From Nitrososphaerota archaeon (GTDB taxonomy: Archaea > Thermoproteota > Nitrososphaeria > Nitrososphaerales > Gagatemarchaeaceae): a stretch of 9,147 nt of DNA. The position numbers and the translations under genes were made by a program. How positions within the stretch are numbered: position 1 is the stretch's first letter; every line of letters starts with the position of its first letter. Of the stretch, positions 1 through 5,847 are shown piece by piece. The stretch spans positions 4,203-13,349 of the forward strand of contig PLCG01000030.1 in the NCBI GenBank assembly GCA_003135575.1, given 5' to 3'. The notes beneath the pieces are model-generated. The model did no database searches. It was not told the origin of the DNA and saw only the letters and a list, made by a program, of their open reading frames with translations.

Positions 1-350
1 GGGTTCATCGCGGTGAAGTTCGGAACGGCAAATTCTTGGAATATGCTGCCGCCGAAGAGGTTCTCGATGTTCTTGGTGCCGGTGTAGTTCCCAGTTCCAG
101 GCTGCCTGGGCCCTTGCACGTCATACCGGGCGGTAGCGTTGGTCGCGTACGCCTGCACGATTAAGGTGACGTTCATGGAGTGTAAGCCCTGGAGATGTGA
201 GTAAAAGTCGCTGTTGATCTGGGCGACAGGGTCCGTCGCCGCCACGAAGGGGCCACCGGAGGTCTCGAAGACCGCGACGGCTACGACGGCTACAACCGTG
301 AACACGAAGAGCGCGAGGAGCGCCTTCGGGTGCTTTGCCTTGCCGAACAT
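1..350 (-). CDS. Secreted or membrane-anchored protein, possible NTF2-like fold (partial)
   Basis: This gene reads leftward from an ATG whose complement is at 348-350 and runs off the left edge, so only about 116 N-terminal residues are visible. A short basic start (MFGKAKHPK) is followed by a hydrophobic segment at about residues 10-28, which fits a signal peptide or membrane anchor. The remainder looks extracytoplasmic and contains four N-glycosylation sequons (NVT, NAT, NYT, NFT), in keeping with an archaeal surface protein. The pattern of a helix near FYSHLQGLHSMNV, then NATARYDV and a YTGTKNIENLFGGS stretch resembles NTF2/SnoaL-like domains. That assignment is an inference from pattern memory. 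An in-frame TGA lies just upstream of the ATG, and a TATA-like element is placed correctly for it. It is divergent from the membrane-protein gene at 481. Confidence 0.7.
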   Translation of the reverse strand, partial: MFGKAKHPKALLALFVFTVVAVVAVAVFETSGGPFVAATDPVAQINSDFYSHLQGLHSMNVTLIVQAYATNATARYDVQGPRQPGTGNYTGTKNIENLFGGSIFQEFAVPNFTAMN

Positions 351-480
351 GCGGGCGCCGCGTCGGCCGGGAGGCCATCATAAGAAGAATTCGTCCAGCG
401 CCTCGTTCAGGGCCGTCGCCAGCAAAAAGAGAGATTACGTCTTTGCACAAGCTAAATACCGATTGGGGGATTGACCGCGC
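351..480. promoter_or_regulatory. Divergent intergenic promoter region
   Basis: This stretch separates two divergent genes. On the + strand, CTAAATA at 452-458 is centred 26 bases before the GTG at 481, which fits a TATA box driving a leaderless transcript. On the - strand, TTCTTAT at about 379-385 is roughly 32 bases before the ATG at 350 and could serve the leftward gene. No other structure is apparent. Confidence 0.5.
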
Positions 481-1587
481 GTGAAACGGACGCAATCTTC
501 TCCGCCCCCGGTTGAGATTACGCCCCAGGAGATGCCCACGGAAGAAGTAGGCCCGTCCGGACCGTGGCCGCGCTCTTCGGCTCTCCTCGTCGTCCTGATA
601 GTCGCCTTTGTCTTTGGCGCCCTCTCGTTCATTCCCCTTGTTGGGGCAGTCCTGCTCTATCCTCCCGGCTTCCTCACCGCCTCGGCGGGCTTCGTCACGA
701 GGTCGGCGGTCGGCGATGCCCTGCAGATCCTCTACCAGCTCCTTCTGCTAGAGCTTGGATACCTGCTCGGGAAGAAGATCATGTTCGAGCGGGACTACCT
801 CTGGTTGCTGATCCCAGCATACCTCGGGGCGGTCCTGGGATATTTCATCGGGATCCCCGGCCTGCAGACGACTACAGTCGCAGGAGGCATCTTCCTCTTC
901 CAGACCAACCTCTTGGACCCGGTCCACGTCCAATCGGCCTTCTTCAACTCCGCCACGCCGATGTGCCTTATGGTCTCCGGCATCGCCCTGGCCTTTGTCG
1001 TCCAGAGACGATCGGCCGCGGCTGCCATGCCCGACGCCGAGGACGACCTGACCAGCAGCGGCAGGCTTCTCGCCGTCTTCGTCGCTGCGGCGATCTTCTC
1101 GTTCCTAGGTTACCTCATGCCTCCACTCTTCTACCTAATCTTCAGCGCCATCGTCGGCTCGGGCGCGGCCACCACGGGGATCCTTTACAGTGTGACGACA
1201 AATTCCAGCGTCATAGCAAACCCCCTCTTGTTCTTCCTCGTCCTCTACTTCATCGGCGGCGGCGTGAAGATACTGAGGGACACGAACACCGTCCTGATAA
1301 TGCTCTTCATCGCGGTCCTGGTCGGGGCGATCGCGGGCAACCCGGTGGGAAGCTACGTCACGAGCTACGTCGCCTCAGGCAGCGGCACCTTCCCCAACTA
1401 TCTGGCCAACACAAACATACTCACGACCTTCCTGACCGCTGCCGTCGCCGTTAGCTTCGCAGGCATCTTCCTTGGGTACGCGGCCATCGCAGAGTCGGCC
1501 ACGCGGCGGCTAGTCAAGACCGGCACTCTGCCTCCACTGCAGACGGAGCAACCCGCCCAATCCGCGAACCCAGCGACAGGCCCGTAG
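481..1587 (+). CDS. Eight-helix integral membrane protein, unknown function
   Basis: The 368-residue product has a Pro/Glu-rich polar N-terminus (about residues 1-30) followed by roughly eight hydrophobic segments. These lie near residues 33-58, 78-98, 105-127, 160-175, 194-225, 249-265, 272-288 and 311-335, with a Pro/Gln-rich C-terminal tail. No catalytic or transport motif is recognisable. The GTG start is supported by a TATA-like box 26 bases upstream. The helix layout matches the next gene: a charged Arg-Asp before the third helix, then a Gly/Pro turn, then a helix ending in VVQRR. The two may be diverged paralogues or subunits of one membrane complex, but this is inference. The extreme C-terminus, NPATGP, loosely resembles the QP[IV]TGT ending of three other proteins in the window and could be chance. 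The protein could be a permease or polytopic stress protein; I do not recognise the family. Confidence 0.8.
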   Translation: MKRTQSSPPPVEITPQEMPTEEVGPSGPWPRSSALLVVLIVAFVFGALSFIPLVGAVLLYPPGFLTASAGFVTRSAVGDALQILYQLLLLELGYLLGKKIMFERDYLWLLIPAYLGAVLGYFIGIPGLQTTTVAGGIFLFQTNLLDPVHVQSAFFNSATPMCLMVSGIALAFVVQRRSAAAAMPDAEDDLTSSGRLLAVFVAAAIFSFLGYLMPPLFYLIFSAIVGSGAATTGILYSVTTNSSVIANPLLFFLVLYFIGGGVKILRDTNTVLIMLFIAVLVGAIAGNPVGSYVTSYVASGSGTFPNYLANTNILTTFLTAAVAVSFAGIFLGYAAIAESATRRLVKTGTLPPLQTEQPAQSANPATGP

Positions 1588-1633
1588 CCCGCGGCAACGG
1601 CGCGCTGTCCTCAGGCGGCTCCGTATGCAACAT

Positions 1634-1641
1634 GTTATCTA
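1634..1641 (+). promoter_or_regulatory. TATA-like box deciding the start of the second membrane protein
   Basis: GTTATCTA is centred about 26 bases before the ATG at 1664. This is the usual archaeal spacing for a leaderless transcript, and it would make the in-frame ATG at 1625 lie upstream of transcription. The match to a TATA box is moderate. Confidence 0.4.
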
Positions 1642-1663
1642 TCTGAGATGTCGCCGCACGGCC

Positions 1664-2728
1664 ATGGCCCCGTTGGCCGCGACGGGCCAGGTAGAGGTGC
1701 GGCAGCGCAGCCTGTTGCTGCCCTTCGTGCTTCTCGGCGCCGCGTTCGGCGTCGCGGAGTTCCTTGTGGAATTGCTGCCACAATATCTCTTCACGAGCCT
1801 CGGAATCGACACTCAGGCCCCGGCAGTGATGTCGTTCTACGACTTGCTCGACGCTGCTGTCAGAGTCGCGCTCGTCCCCCTCGCGCTGTTCTTGGCGTTC
1901 TACCTCCTCGCCTCGAGGAAGGACATCAATCTAGGCGGGTCGTACTTCCCGATCCTCTTGTCTATCTTCGTCGGGACGATGATCGTCTTCCTCCCCGTCG
2001 GAGTCGGCAGGGTGCTTAGCAGCCCGCCTCCTCCGGGGTTCACTGGCGCGGAGGCCGTGGTCCAGTCTATTGGCGCGTCGGTGGGGTCTTCTCTCAACCA
2101 TGCTTTCATCGGGTTCTGCGCTGTCTTCCTTTGGCAGATGGTCAACAAGCCTCCCCGTATCTCCTCGTACGTCGAATCCACGGAGAAGCTGCACGGACTG
2201 GAGGACCTCTCCATCGTCGGGGTGGTCATGGTCGTGGTCTATCTCTGGGAGTACCTAGCGCGAGCCTACGACGCGATACATCCGGTGGGCGGCGCAAACG
2301 AGTTGGCCGGGCTCTTTGCCTCGGTCCTGGGCGCTGGCTCGCCAAGCTTCCACGCCGTCGCGATTTGGCAGCAGATCCTGCTGCTGCTCATCCTCCCGTT
2401 CGCACTCTACTTCTTGATCGCGCGCTACCAGAAGCTGAACCCGTTCGTGCAGGGCCGCAAGATCCTGGCGATCGTCTTCGTCTGGGGCCTGTTCCTGCGG
2501 ACGGTCCCCCCGTTCTTCTACTTCTACTTCACGAGACTCTTCGACCCGAACGCGGTCCCCTCCGTGACCCTGGCATCCACGTTCGCAGATGAGTTCGTCC
2601 CCACGAACCTGATCGGGATCTTGAGCGCCTCATTCACTTTCCTCTTCCTTGGGATAACGGCTGTCGTGTTCGCCTTCTTCTCCAATCAGAAGAAGACCAA
2701 GCCTCCTCAAGCGCCCATTGCTGGATAG
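1664..2728 (+). CDS. Eight-helix integral membrane protein, unknown function, possible paralogue of the preceding gene
   Basis: The product is 354 residues from the ATG at 1664. An in-frame ATG at 1625 would add 13 residues, but a TATA-like box sits between the two starts, favouring 1664. About eight hydrophobic helices can be seen, for example LLLPFVLLGAAFGVAEF near the N-terminus, YFPILLSIFVGTMIVFLPVG in the third position, and a last helix just before a basic tail (NQKKTKPPQAP). The loop with SPPPPGFTGAE and the helix ending in FLWQMVNK sit where the upstream gene has a Pro-containing loop and VVQRR. This suggests a tandem duplication that has diverged strongly. Aromatic-rich PPFFYFYFTRLF is conspicuous in the seventh helix. 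No known domain is recognised. The 76-base gap to the upstream stop and the internal promoter suggest partly independent expression. Confidence 0.78.
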   Translation: MAPLAATGQVEVRQRSLLLPFVLLGAAFGVAEFLVELLPQYLFTSLGIDTQAPAVMSFYDLLDAAVRVALVPLALFLAFYLLASRKDINLGGSYFPILLSIFVGTMIVFLPVGVGRVLSSPPPPGFTGAEAVVQSIGASVGSSLNHAFIGFCAVFLWQMVNKPPRISSYVESTEKLHGLEDLSIVGVVMVVVYLWEYLARAYDAIHPVGGANELAGLFASVLGAGSPSFHAVAIWQQILLLLILPFALYFLIARYQKLNPFVQGRKILAIVFVWGLFLRTVPPFFYFYFTRLFDPNAVPSVTLASTFADEFVPTNLIGILSASFTFLFLGITAVVFAFFSNQKKTKPPQAPIAG

Positions 2729-2774
2729 GCCCCGCGCCTTGTGATTCACTTCTCACCGTAGAAGAAGTTAAAAT

Positions 2775-2782
2775 GCTTATAT
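2775..2782 (+). promoter_or_regulatory. TATA box for the radical SAM gene
   Basis: GCTTATAT is preceded by an A-rich GTTAAAA stretch that could act as the TFB-recognition element. It is centred about 28 bases before the ATG at 2807, which implies a leaderless or nearly leaderless transcript. The same octamer occurs upstream of the gene at 6968. Confidence 0.7.
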
Positions 2783-2806
2783 CTGCAACTGTGCCTAGCG
2801 ACCTAC

Positions 2807-4489
2807 ATGGCTCAGATTGTAGACATCTCCCTAGACCTCCGGAAGGAGACCGCGAAGGGTAGATTCATCCGACAGACCCAGTCCATTTGTCCTGATTGCA
2901 ACAAGATCTTACCTGCGATAGTTTTCGAGCGCGATAACAAGGTCTTCATGACCAAGACCTGTCCCGAACACGGAGAGACCGAAGAGCTCTATTTCGGAGA
3001 TTACAAGATGTATGCCAAGTTCGCCCGTTTCTGGAAGGACGGGAAGGGGACCCATGCGCCGAACGTGCCCATGGACGTCTGCTCGTGCCCCGCGAACTGC
3101 GGCTTATGCTCCAACCACCTCTCACACACAGGCCTCTCCAACATCATCATCACGAACAGGTGCGACCTGACGTGCTGGTATTGCTTCTTCTACGTGAAGA
3201 AGGGCCTTGAGGGCGCATACGTCTACGAGCCCACGATGGACCAGATCAGAGAGATGGCCAGGACCCTAAAGTCCGAGAGGCCTGTCCCAGGGAACTCAGT
3301 CCAGCTGACAGGCGGCGAACCCACCATTCGTCCTGAGCTGCCAGAGATCATCAGGATGATGCATGCAGAAGGCATCGACCACGTCCAGCTAAACACCAAC
3401 GGCATCAACCTCGCGCTCGACCCGTCTCTCGCAGGGCGGCTCCACGAGGCAGGAGTCTCGAACCTCTACATGTCGTTCGACGGCACCTCGCCGAAGACCA
3501 ACCCCAAGAACCACTGGGAGGCGCCCTACACGCTAGAAGCGTGCAGGAAGAACAACATCGGCGTCGTCCTCGTCCCGACGGTCATCAAGACTGTCAACGA
3601 CCACGAGCTCGGCTCGATAATCGATTTCGGTCACAAGTACCTCGGCACGGTCCACGCAGTGAACTTCCAGCCGGTGTCCCTCACAGGCAGGATGACCAAG
3701 AAGGAGAGGGACAAGTACCGCATCACGATACCTGACTGCATCAAGAGGATCGAGGAGCAGACCAACGGCGAGATAACCTCTGACGGCTGGTTCCCAGTCC
3801 CGTCGTGCTCCCCGCTGACGAGCTTCATCGAGGCCTTCACCAAGAAGGAGCAGTACGAGCTCTCGATACACTTCGCATGCGGCGCAGGAACCTACGTCTT
3901 CGAGGACGCAGAGACCAAGAAGCTGGTGCCGCTGACCAATTTCGTCGACATCCAGGGGATGGTCGAGTACCTCGAGGAGAAGACGGAAGAGATCTACTCG
4001 GGCACCAACAGGTACGTGGTCGCCGCGAAGGTCATCACGCAGATCTCACGCTTCGTGAACAAGGAGAAGCAGCCCAAGGGCATGAGCTTCGCGAAGATGA
4101 TTTCCAACGCGCTGATCAGGCACGACTACACGGCGATAGGAGACTTCCACACGAAGAGCATGTTCATCGGGATGATGCACTTCCAAGATAAGTACAATCA
4201 GGACGAGGAACGCCTTCAGCGCTGCGACATCCACTACCTCACCCCTGATTTGAGGATCATCCCCTTCTGCTCGTTCAACGTCATCCCAGAGTGGTACCGC
4301 GACAAGATCCAGCAAAAGTACGGCCTCCCAATCGAGGCATGGGAAGCGAAGAACGGCAAGAAGCTCGAGGACGGGCTCTACCGTGGAACCCTGAGGCGTG
4401 GCGGGCACCACGCTGGCTGCGGATGCGCTGTGGGCGAGCAGGGCGAGCAGGGCGAGGAAGTCCACATCCAACCGATTACGGGCACCTAG
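2807..4489 (+). CDS. tes: Radical SAM enzyme, tetraether lipid synthase (Tes, MJ0619-like) family
   Basis: The 560-residue product belongs by its architecture to the archaeal Tes family, which uses radical SAM chemistry to join the phytanyl ends of two archaeol-type lipids into membrane-spanning tetraethers. The N-terminus has a rubredoxin-like cluster: C28, C31, C52 and H55 in a CPEHG context. A Cys group follows at C92, C94, C98 and C101. The radical SAM motif is C119-x3-C123-x2-C126 (CDLTCWYC), followed by the LTGGEPT SAM-binding motif and the NTNG strand. Further Cys at 334, 358, 473 and 488 fit auxiliary Fe-S ligands expected in this family. After the family core there is an added tail with GCGC (C538, C540), a repetitive GEQGEQGEE linker and the terminal VHIQPITGT, shared with two other proteins here. 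It has its own TATA box and a hairpin after the stop. Family membership is fairly sure. The exact substrate, or a Tes-like paralogue role, is not. Confidence 0.8.
   Translation: MAQIVDISLDLRKETAKGRFIRQTQSICPDCNKILPAIVFERDNKVFMTKTCPEHGETEELYFGDYKMYAKFARFWKDGKGTHAPNVPMDVCSCPANCGLCSNHLSHTGLSNIIITNRCDLTCWYCFFYVKKGLEGAYVYEPTMDQIREMARTLKSERPVPGNSVQLTGGEPTIRPELPEIIRMMHAEGIDHVQLNTNGINLALDPSLAGRLHEAGVSNLYMSFDGTSPKTNPKNHWEAPYTLEACRKNNIGVVLVPTVIKTVNDHELGSIIDFGHKYLGTVHAVNFQPVSLTGRMTKKERDKYRITIPDCIKRIEEQTNGEITSDGWFPVPSCSPLTSFIEAFTKKEQYELSIHFACGAGTYVFEDAETKKLVPLTNFVDIQGMVEYLEEKTEEIYSGTNRYVVAAKVITQISRFVNKEKQPKGMSFAKMISNALIRHDYTAIGDFHTKSMFIGMMHFQDKYNQDEERLQRCDIHYLTPDLRIIPFCSFNVIPEWYRDKIQQKYGLPIEAWEAKNGKKLEDGLYRGTLRRGGHHAGCGCAVGEQGEQGEEVHIQPITGT
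4460..4489 (+). other. C-terminal tag VHIQPITGT, copy 1
   Basis: These are the last nine codons plus TAG of the radical SAM gene. The peptide recurs at the extreme C-terminus of the proteins ending at 5384 and 6861. Against copy 2 the Gln, Ile and Thr codons (CAA, ATT, ACG versus CAG, ATC, ACA) differ synonymously, so conservation is at the peptide level. Confidence 0.85.
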
Positions 4490-4495
4490 ACAAGC

Positions 4496-4513
4496 CTGGC
4501 CTTTCGAGGCCAG
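4496..4513 (+). terminator. Hairpin with TTCG loop followed by T-rich tract
   Basis: CTGGCCT and AGGCCAG form a perfect seven-base-pair stem around a TTCG tetraloop, starting seven bases after the radical SAM stop. A pyrimidine-rich stretch (CTCTTTCAATTTCTG) follows. Position and structure suggest transcript termination or 3'-end protection before the next promoter. Archaeal termination relies mainly on the T-rich part. Confidence 0.55.
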
Positions 4514-4545
4514 TGCTCTTTCAATTTCTGTCAATCCGAATGTGT

Positions 4546-4553
4546 GTTTATAT
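4546..4553 (+). promoter_or_regulatory. TATA box for the small-gene operon
   Basis: GTTTATAT is centred about 28 bases before the ATG at 4578 and would give a leaderless transcript covering the four small genes to 5384. Confidence 0.65.
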
Positions 4554-4577
4554 TTCGCCCGCAATTACTAAGATAGG

Positions 4578-4733
4578 ATGAAACGTTCAGAGCAGGAGCG
4601 CAGAGAAGATTTGTCGTTTCTAAGGGCCAAATTGGCACAACCTGAACGCGAACTTGATGCTTGGCTGAATGAGATAGTAGACGGATGGATTGCCTCTCGC
4701 AAGGCCAAGAGGTCACGCACAAGAAATGTCTGA
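4578..4733 (+). CDS. Small charged protein, unknown
   Basis: A 51-residue protein beginning MKRSEQERRED and ending in a strongly basic tail (SRKAKRSRTRNV). The middle, LSFLRAKLAQPERELDAWLNEIVDGWI, is predicted to be helical with hydrophobic residues spaced for a helical hairpin. I do not recognise it. Support for a real gene comes from a well-placed TATA box 28 bases upstream and from the following gene's ATG at 4726, which overlaps its end by eight bases. The size, basic C-terminus and overlap with another tiny gene resemble toxin-antitoxin or small DNA-binding gene layouts. No diagnostic motif supports that. Confidence 0.6.
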   Translation: MKRSEQERREDLSFLRAKLAQPERELDAWLNEIVDGWIASRKAKRSRTRNV

Positions 4734-4911
4734 CGAAGGCGAGAGGAACGATGTCCGACGGCTTAACGAGCGACTAGAACCGGTGATGGTAAGCAGAGTG
4801 GCGACAGCAGCCCGACTTTCTCCTGAAACCCTTCCAGACGAAATTCTCTTGCTAGAGAGTGTCGTTGTCTTGCGGAGGAGCTCAACTCTTGACGCTACCA
4901 ACTCCCGTTAA
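4726..4911 (+). CDS. Small hypothetical protein overlapping its upstream neighbour
   Basis: A 61-residue protein from the ATG at 4726, which lies inside the end of the previous gene (ATGTCTGA arrangement). This suggests translational coupling. GAGGTCA at 4710-4716 is a one-mismatch Shine-Dalgarno candidate. A longer reading from an upstream ATG at 4690 would overlap the previous gene by 44 bases and is less likely. The product starts acidic (MSDEGERNDVRRLNERLEP), has a helical middle, and contains a run of aliphatic residues (EILLLESVVVLRR) near the C-terminus. Function is not recognised. Its stop overlaps the strong Shine-Dalgarno site of the next gene. Confidence 0.55.
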   Translation: MSDEGERNDVRRLNERLEPVMVSRVATAARLSPETLPDEILLLESVVVLRRSSTLDATNSR

Positions 4912-4917
4912 GGTGAT
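4911..4917 (+). promoter_or_regulatory. Strong Shine-Dalgarno AGGTGAT setting a TTG start
   Basis: GGTGAT at 4912-4917 is complementary to the conserved archaeal 16S rRNA 3' end and lies five bases before the TTG at 4923. This supports that unusual start over the downstream GTG at 4935. Confidence 0.65.
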
Positions 4918-4922
4918 CTAGT

Positions 4923-5120
4923 TTGGAAAGCCTAGTGCTGAAGCCTGGGAAGCTGGACATAGAGTACGACGGAAAGAACGATGTCCTTTACATCTCGGTC
5001 AGCAAGCCCAAAGAAGCCGATGACTCCATCGAACCGCAGGACGGTGTCGTAATGAGGACCAGAAAGGGTGAACTCGTCGGCATCACCATTCTTGGATTGA
5101 AGGACCGTCACGGGACCTGA
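4923..5120 (+). CDS. DUF2283 family protein
   Basis: The 65-residue product matches the compact DUF2283 pattern: a YDGKNDVLYISVS strand pair (about residues 15-27), a short acidic loop, then DGVVMRTRKGELVGITIL (about 40-57). The family is a small beta-rich domain found widely in bacteria and archaea, often beside small toxin-like genes. Its molecular role is unknown. The start is TTG, chosen because the archaeal Shine-Dalgarno core lies five bases upstream and the previous gene ends just before it. It is the third gene of the small operon. Its TGA stop is directly followed, in the same frame, by an open reading frame leading into the Cys-rich protein. Confidence 0.75.
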   Translation: MESLVLKPGKLDIEYDGKNDVLYISVSKPKEADDSIEPQDGVVMRTRKGELVGITILGLKDRHGT

Positions 5121-5150
5121 GGCGCGAGACGAAGGACCAAGGAAGAGAAC

Positions 5151-5384
5151 TTGATAACGGTAATAGACCGCCGGAGACAAATAGACGAGTATCATCTAGT
5201 GAGACGCCGGGGTAAATACTACACGCTCCTGTTGGGCGAGTACGTTCTTTACACCTTCGGTCGAAGGTGCTCAGACAGGAAGCAATGCAAAGAATGCTAT
5301 GGCTGCTTTGCCGTGTGCAATTGCAGCTGCAAGGTTGGCGAGAAGGGTGAGGAAGCCCACATCCAGCCGATCACAGGCACCTAG
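5151..5384 (+). CDS. Cys-rich mini-protein with C-terminal HIQPITGT tag
   Basis: A 77-residue protein from a TTG start. No ATG exists in frame after the preceding stop, and a GTG at 5199 is the alternative. The N-terminal half is basic with a YYTLLLGEYVLYTF strand-like segment. The second half carries seven cysteines at residues 40, 46, 49, 52, 56, 58 and 60 (CxxCxxC, then CxCxC), suggesting Fe-S or zinc binding or thiol chemistry. The tail VGEKGEEAHIQPITGT closely parallels the end of the radical SAM enzyme at 4489, including a CxC just before the linker. This suggests a functional link such as a shared partner or an electron or metal carrier. A peptide precursor modified by a radical SAM enzyme is another option, with no direct support. 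It is probably the last gene of the operon starting at 4578. Confidence 0.72.
   Translation: MITVIDRRRQIDEYHLVRRRGKYYTLLLGEYVLYTFGRRCSDRKQCKECYGCFAVCNCSCKVGEKGEEAHIQPITGT
5355..5384 (+). other. C-terminal tag AHIQPITGT, copy 2
   Basis: Last nine codons plus TAG of the Cys-rich protein. Eight consecutive residues (HIQPITGT) are identical to copy 1. The bases after the stop show no similarity between copies. Confidence 0.85.
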
Positions 5385-5404
5385 TACCGTCGCAAAAAGG
5401 CGCA

Positions 5405-5457
5405 ACTCTCCAGAAGCAGTGGCGCATAAGTAGGCCAACAGCTTTTTACTGGAGAGT
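5405..5457. repeat. Nine-base inverted repeat upstream of the coiled-coil gene
   Basis: ACTCTCCAG (5405-5413) and CTGGAGAGT (5449-5457) are perfect inverted copies separated by 35 bases. The right arm ends four bases before the ATG at 5462 and abuts a TTTTTA element at 5443-5448. It could be a dimeric operator or a long-loop hairpin in a leader. Confidence 0.45.
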
Positions 5458-5461
5458 CTTC

Positions 5462-5731
5462 ATGTCGGGAATAGCAGAAGGATTGATATCCGATTTAATC
5501 GAAAAAGGCGTGGAACGAATAGCGTCAAGGAAGACGCTCAGTTCTCAAGACCTCACTGTGCTTCTTCTGCACGAGCAAAGCAGGAGCATCTCGAGGATGG
5601 AGAAGGGGATGGAGGGGATAGTCGGTGAATTGAGAGAACTAAGGACGGAAGTTGTGCCCCTACTGAATCAAGCGCGGGACATCGCTGACATCAGGGCAAG
5701 GATCGAGCGTATAGAAGCGAAAGTCAGCTAG
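5462..5731 (+). CDS. Small coiled-coil protein, unknown function
   Basis: An 89-residue hydrophilic, largely helical protein. The N-terminal part (GLISDLIEKGVERIASRK) is amphipathic. From about residue 40 to the end, regularly spaced hydrophobic residues (ISRMEKGMEGIVGELRELRTEVV, then IADIRARIERIEAKV) form heptads typical of a coiled coil, so it is likely an oligomerisation or adaptor protein. No enzymatic motif is present. The ATG start is the first possible one. A T-rich element 15-20 bases upstream is closer than the usual TATA spacing, so the promoter is uncertain. The inverted repeat just upstream may regulate it. It does not carry the HIQPITGT tag although it lies between two genes that do. 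Confidence 0.65.
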   Translation: MSGIAEGLISDLIEKGVERIASRKTLSSQDLTVLLLHEQSRSISRMEKGMEGIVGELRELRTEVVPLLNQARDIADIRARIERIEAKVS

Positions 5732-5811
5732 ACAAAACTTCTTTCAAACGGCGTAAACCATTCAGCGCTCAGAATGCGAAAAACCAAAAAAAATCGAAGG
5801 GCTGCAAAGCC

Positions 5812-5818
5812 GTATATA
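5812..5818 (+). promoter_or_regulatory. TATA box for the beta-propeller gene
   Basis: GTATATA is centred 33 bases before the ATG at 5848 and only about six bases before the in-frame ATG at 5821. The upstream ATG would therefore lie inside the promoter, which decides for the 5848 start. Confidence 0.6.
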
Positions 5819-5847
5819 CCATGTCTGCAACCAAATTTATTATTAGA

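Noticed and set aside
121..495. - strand frame spanning the left intergenic region
   Set aside because: A different - strand frame (1-350) gives a proper hydrophobic N-terminus, sequons and a promoter; this one is its shadow.
564..1454. Long + strand open frame overlapping the first membrane protein
   Set aside because: Its product is Arg/Pro/His-rich low-complexity typical of a GC-rich shadow, while the other frame gives clean transmembrane helices.
4460..4489. Classical LPxTG-type sortase signal
   Set aside because: QPITGT has the P-x-T-G core but lacks the following helix and basic tail, and occurs on proteins without export signals.
4046..4564. - strand frame of 172 codons over the radical SAM 3' end
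   Set aside because: It is antisense to conserved Cys motifs and the tag of the radical SAM gene and lacks recognisable features.
5118..5120. TGA as a selenocysteine codon
   Set aside because: No selenocysteine insertion structure was noticed and DUF2283 is complete at this point; normal termination is simpler.
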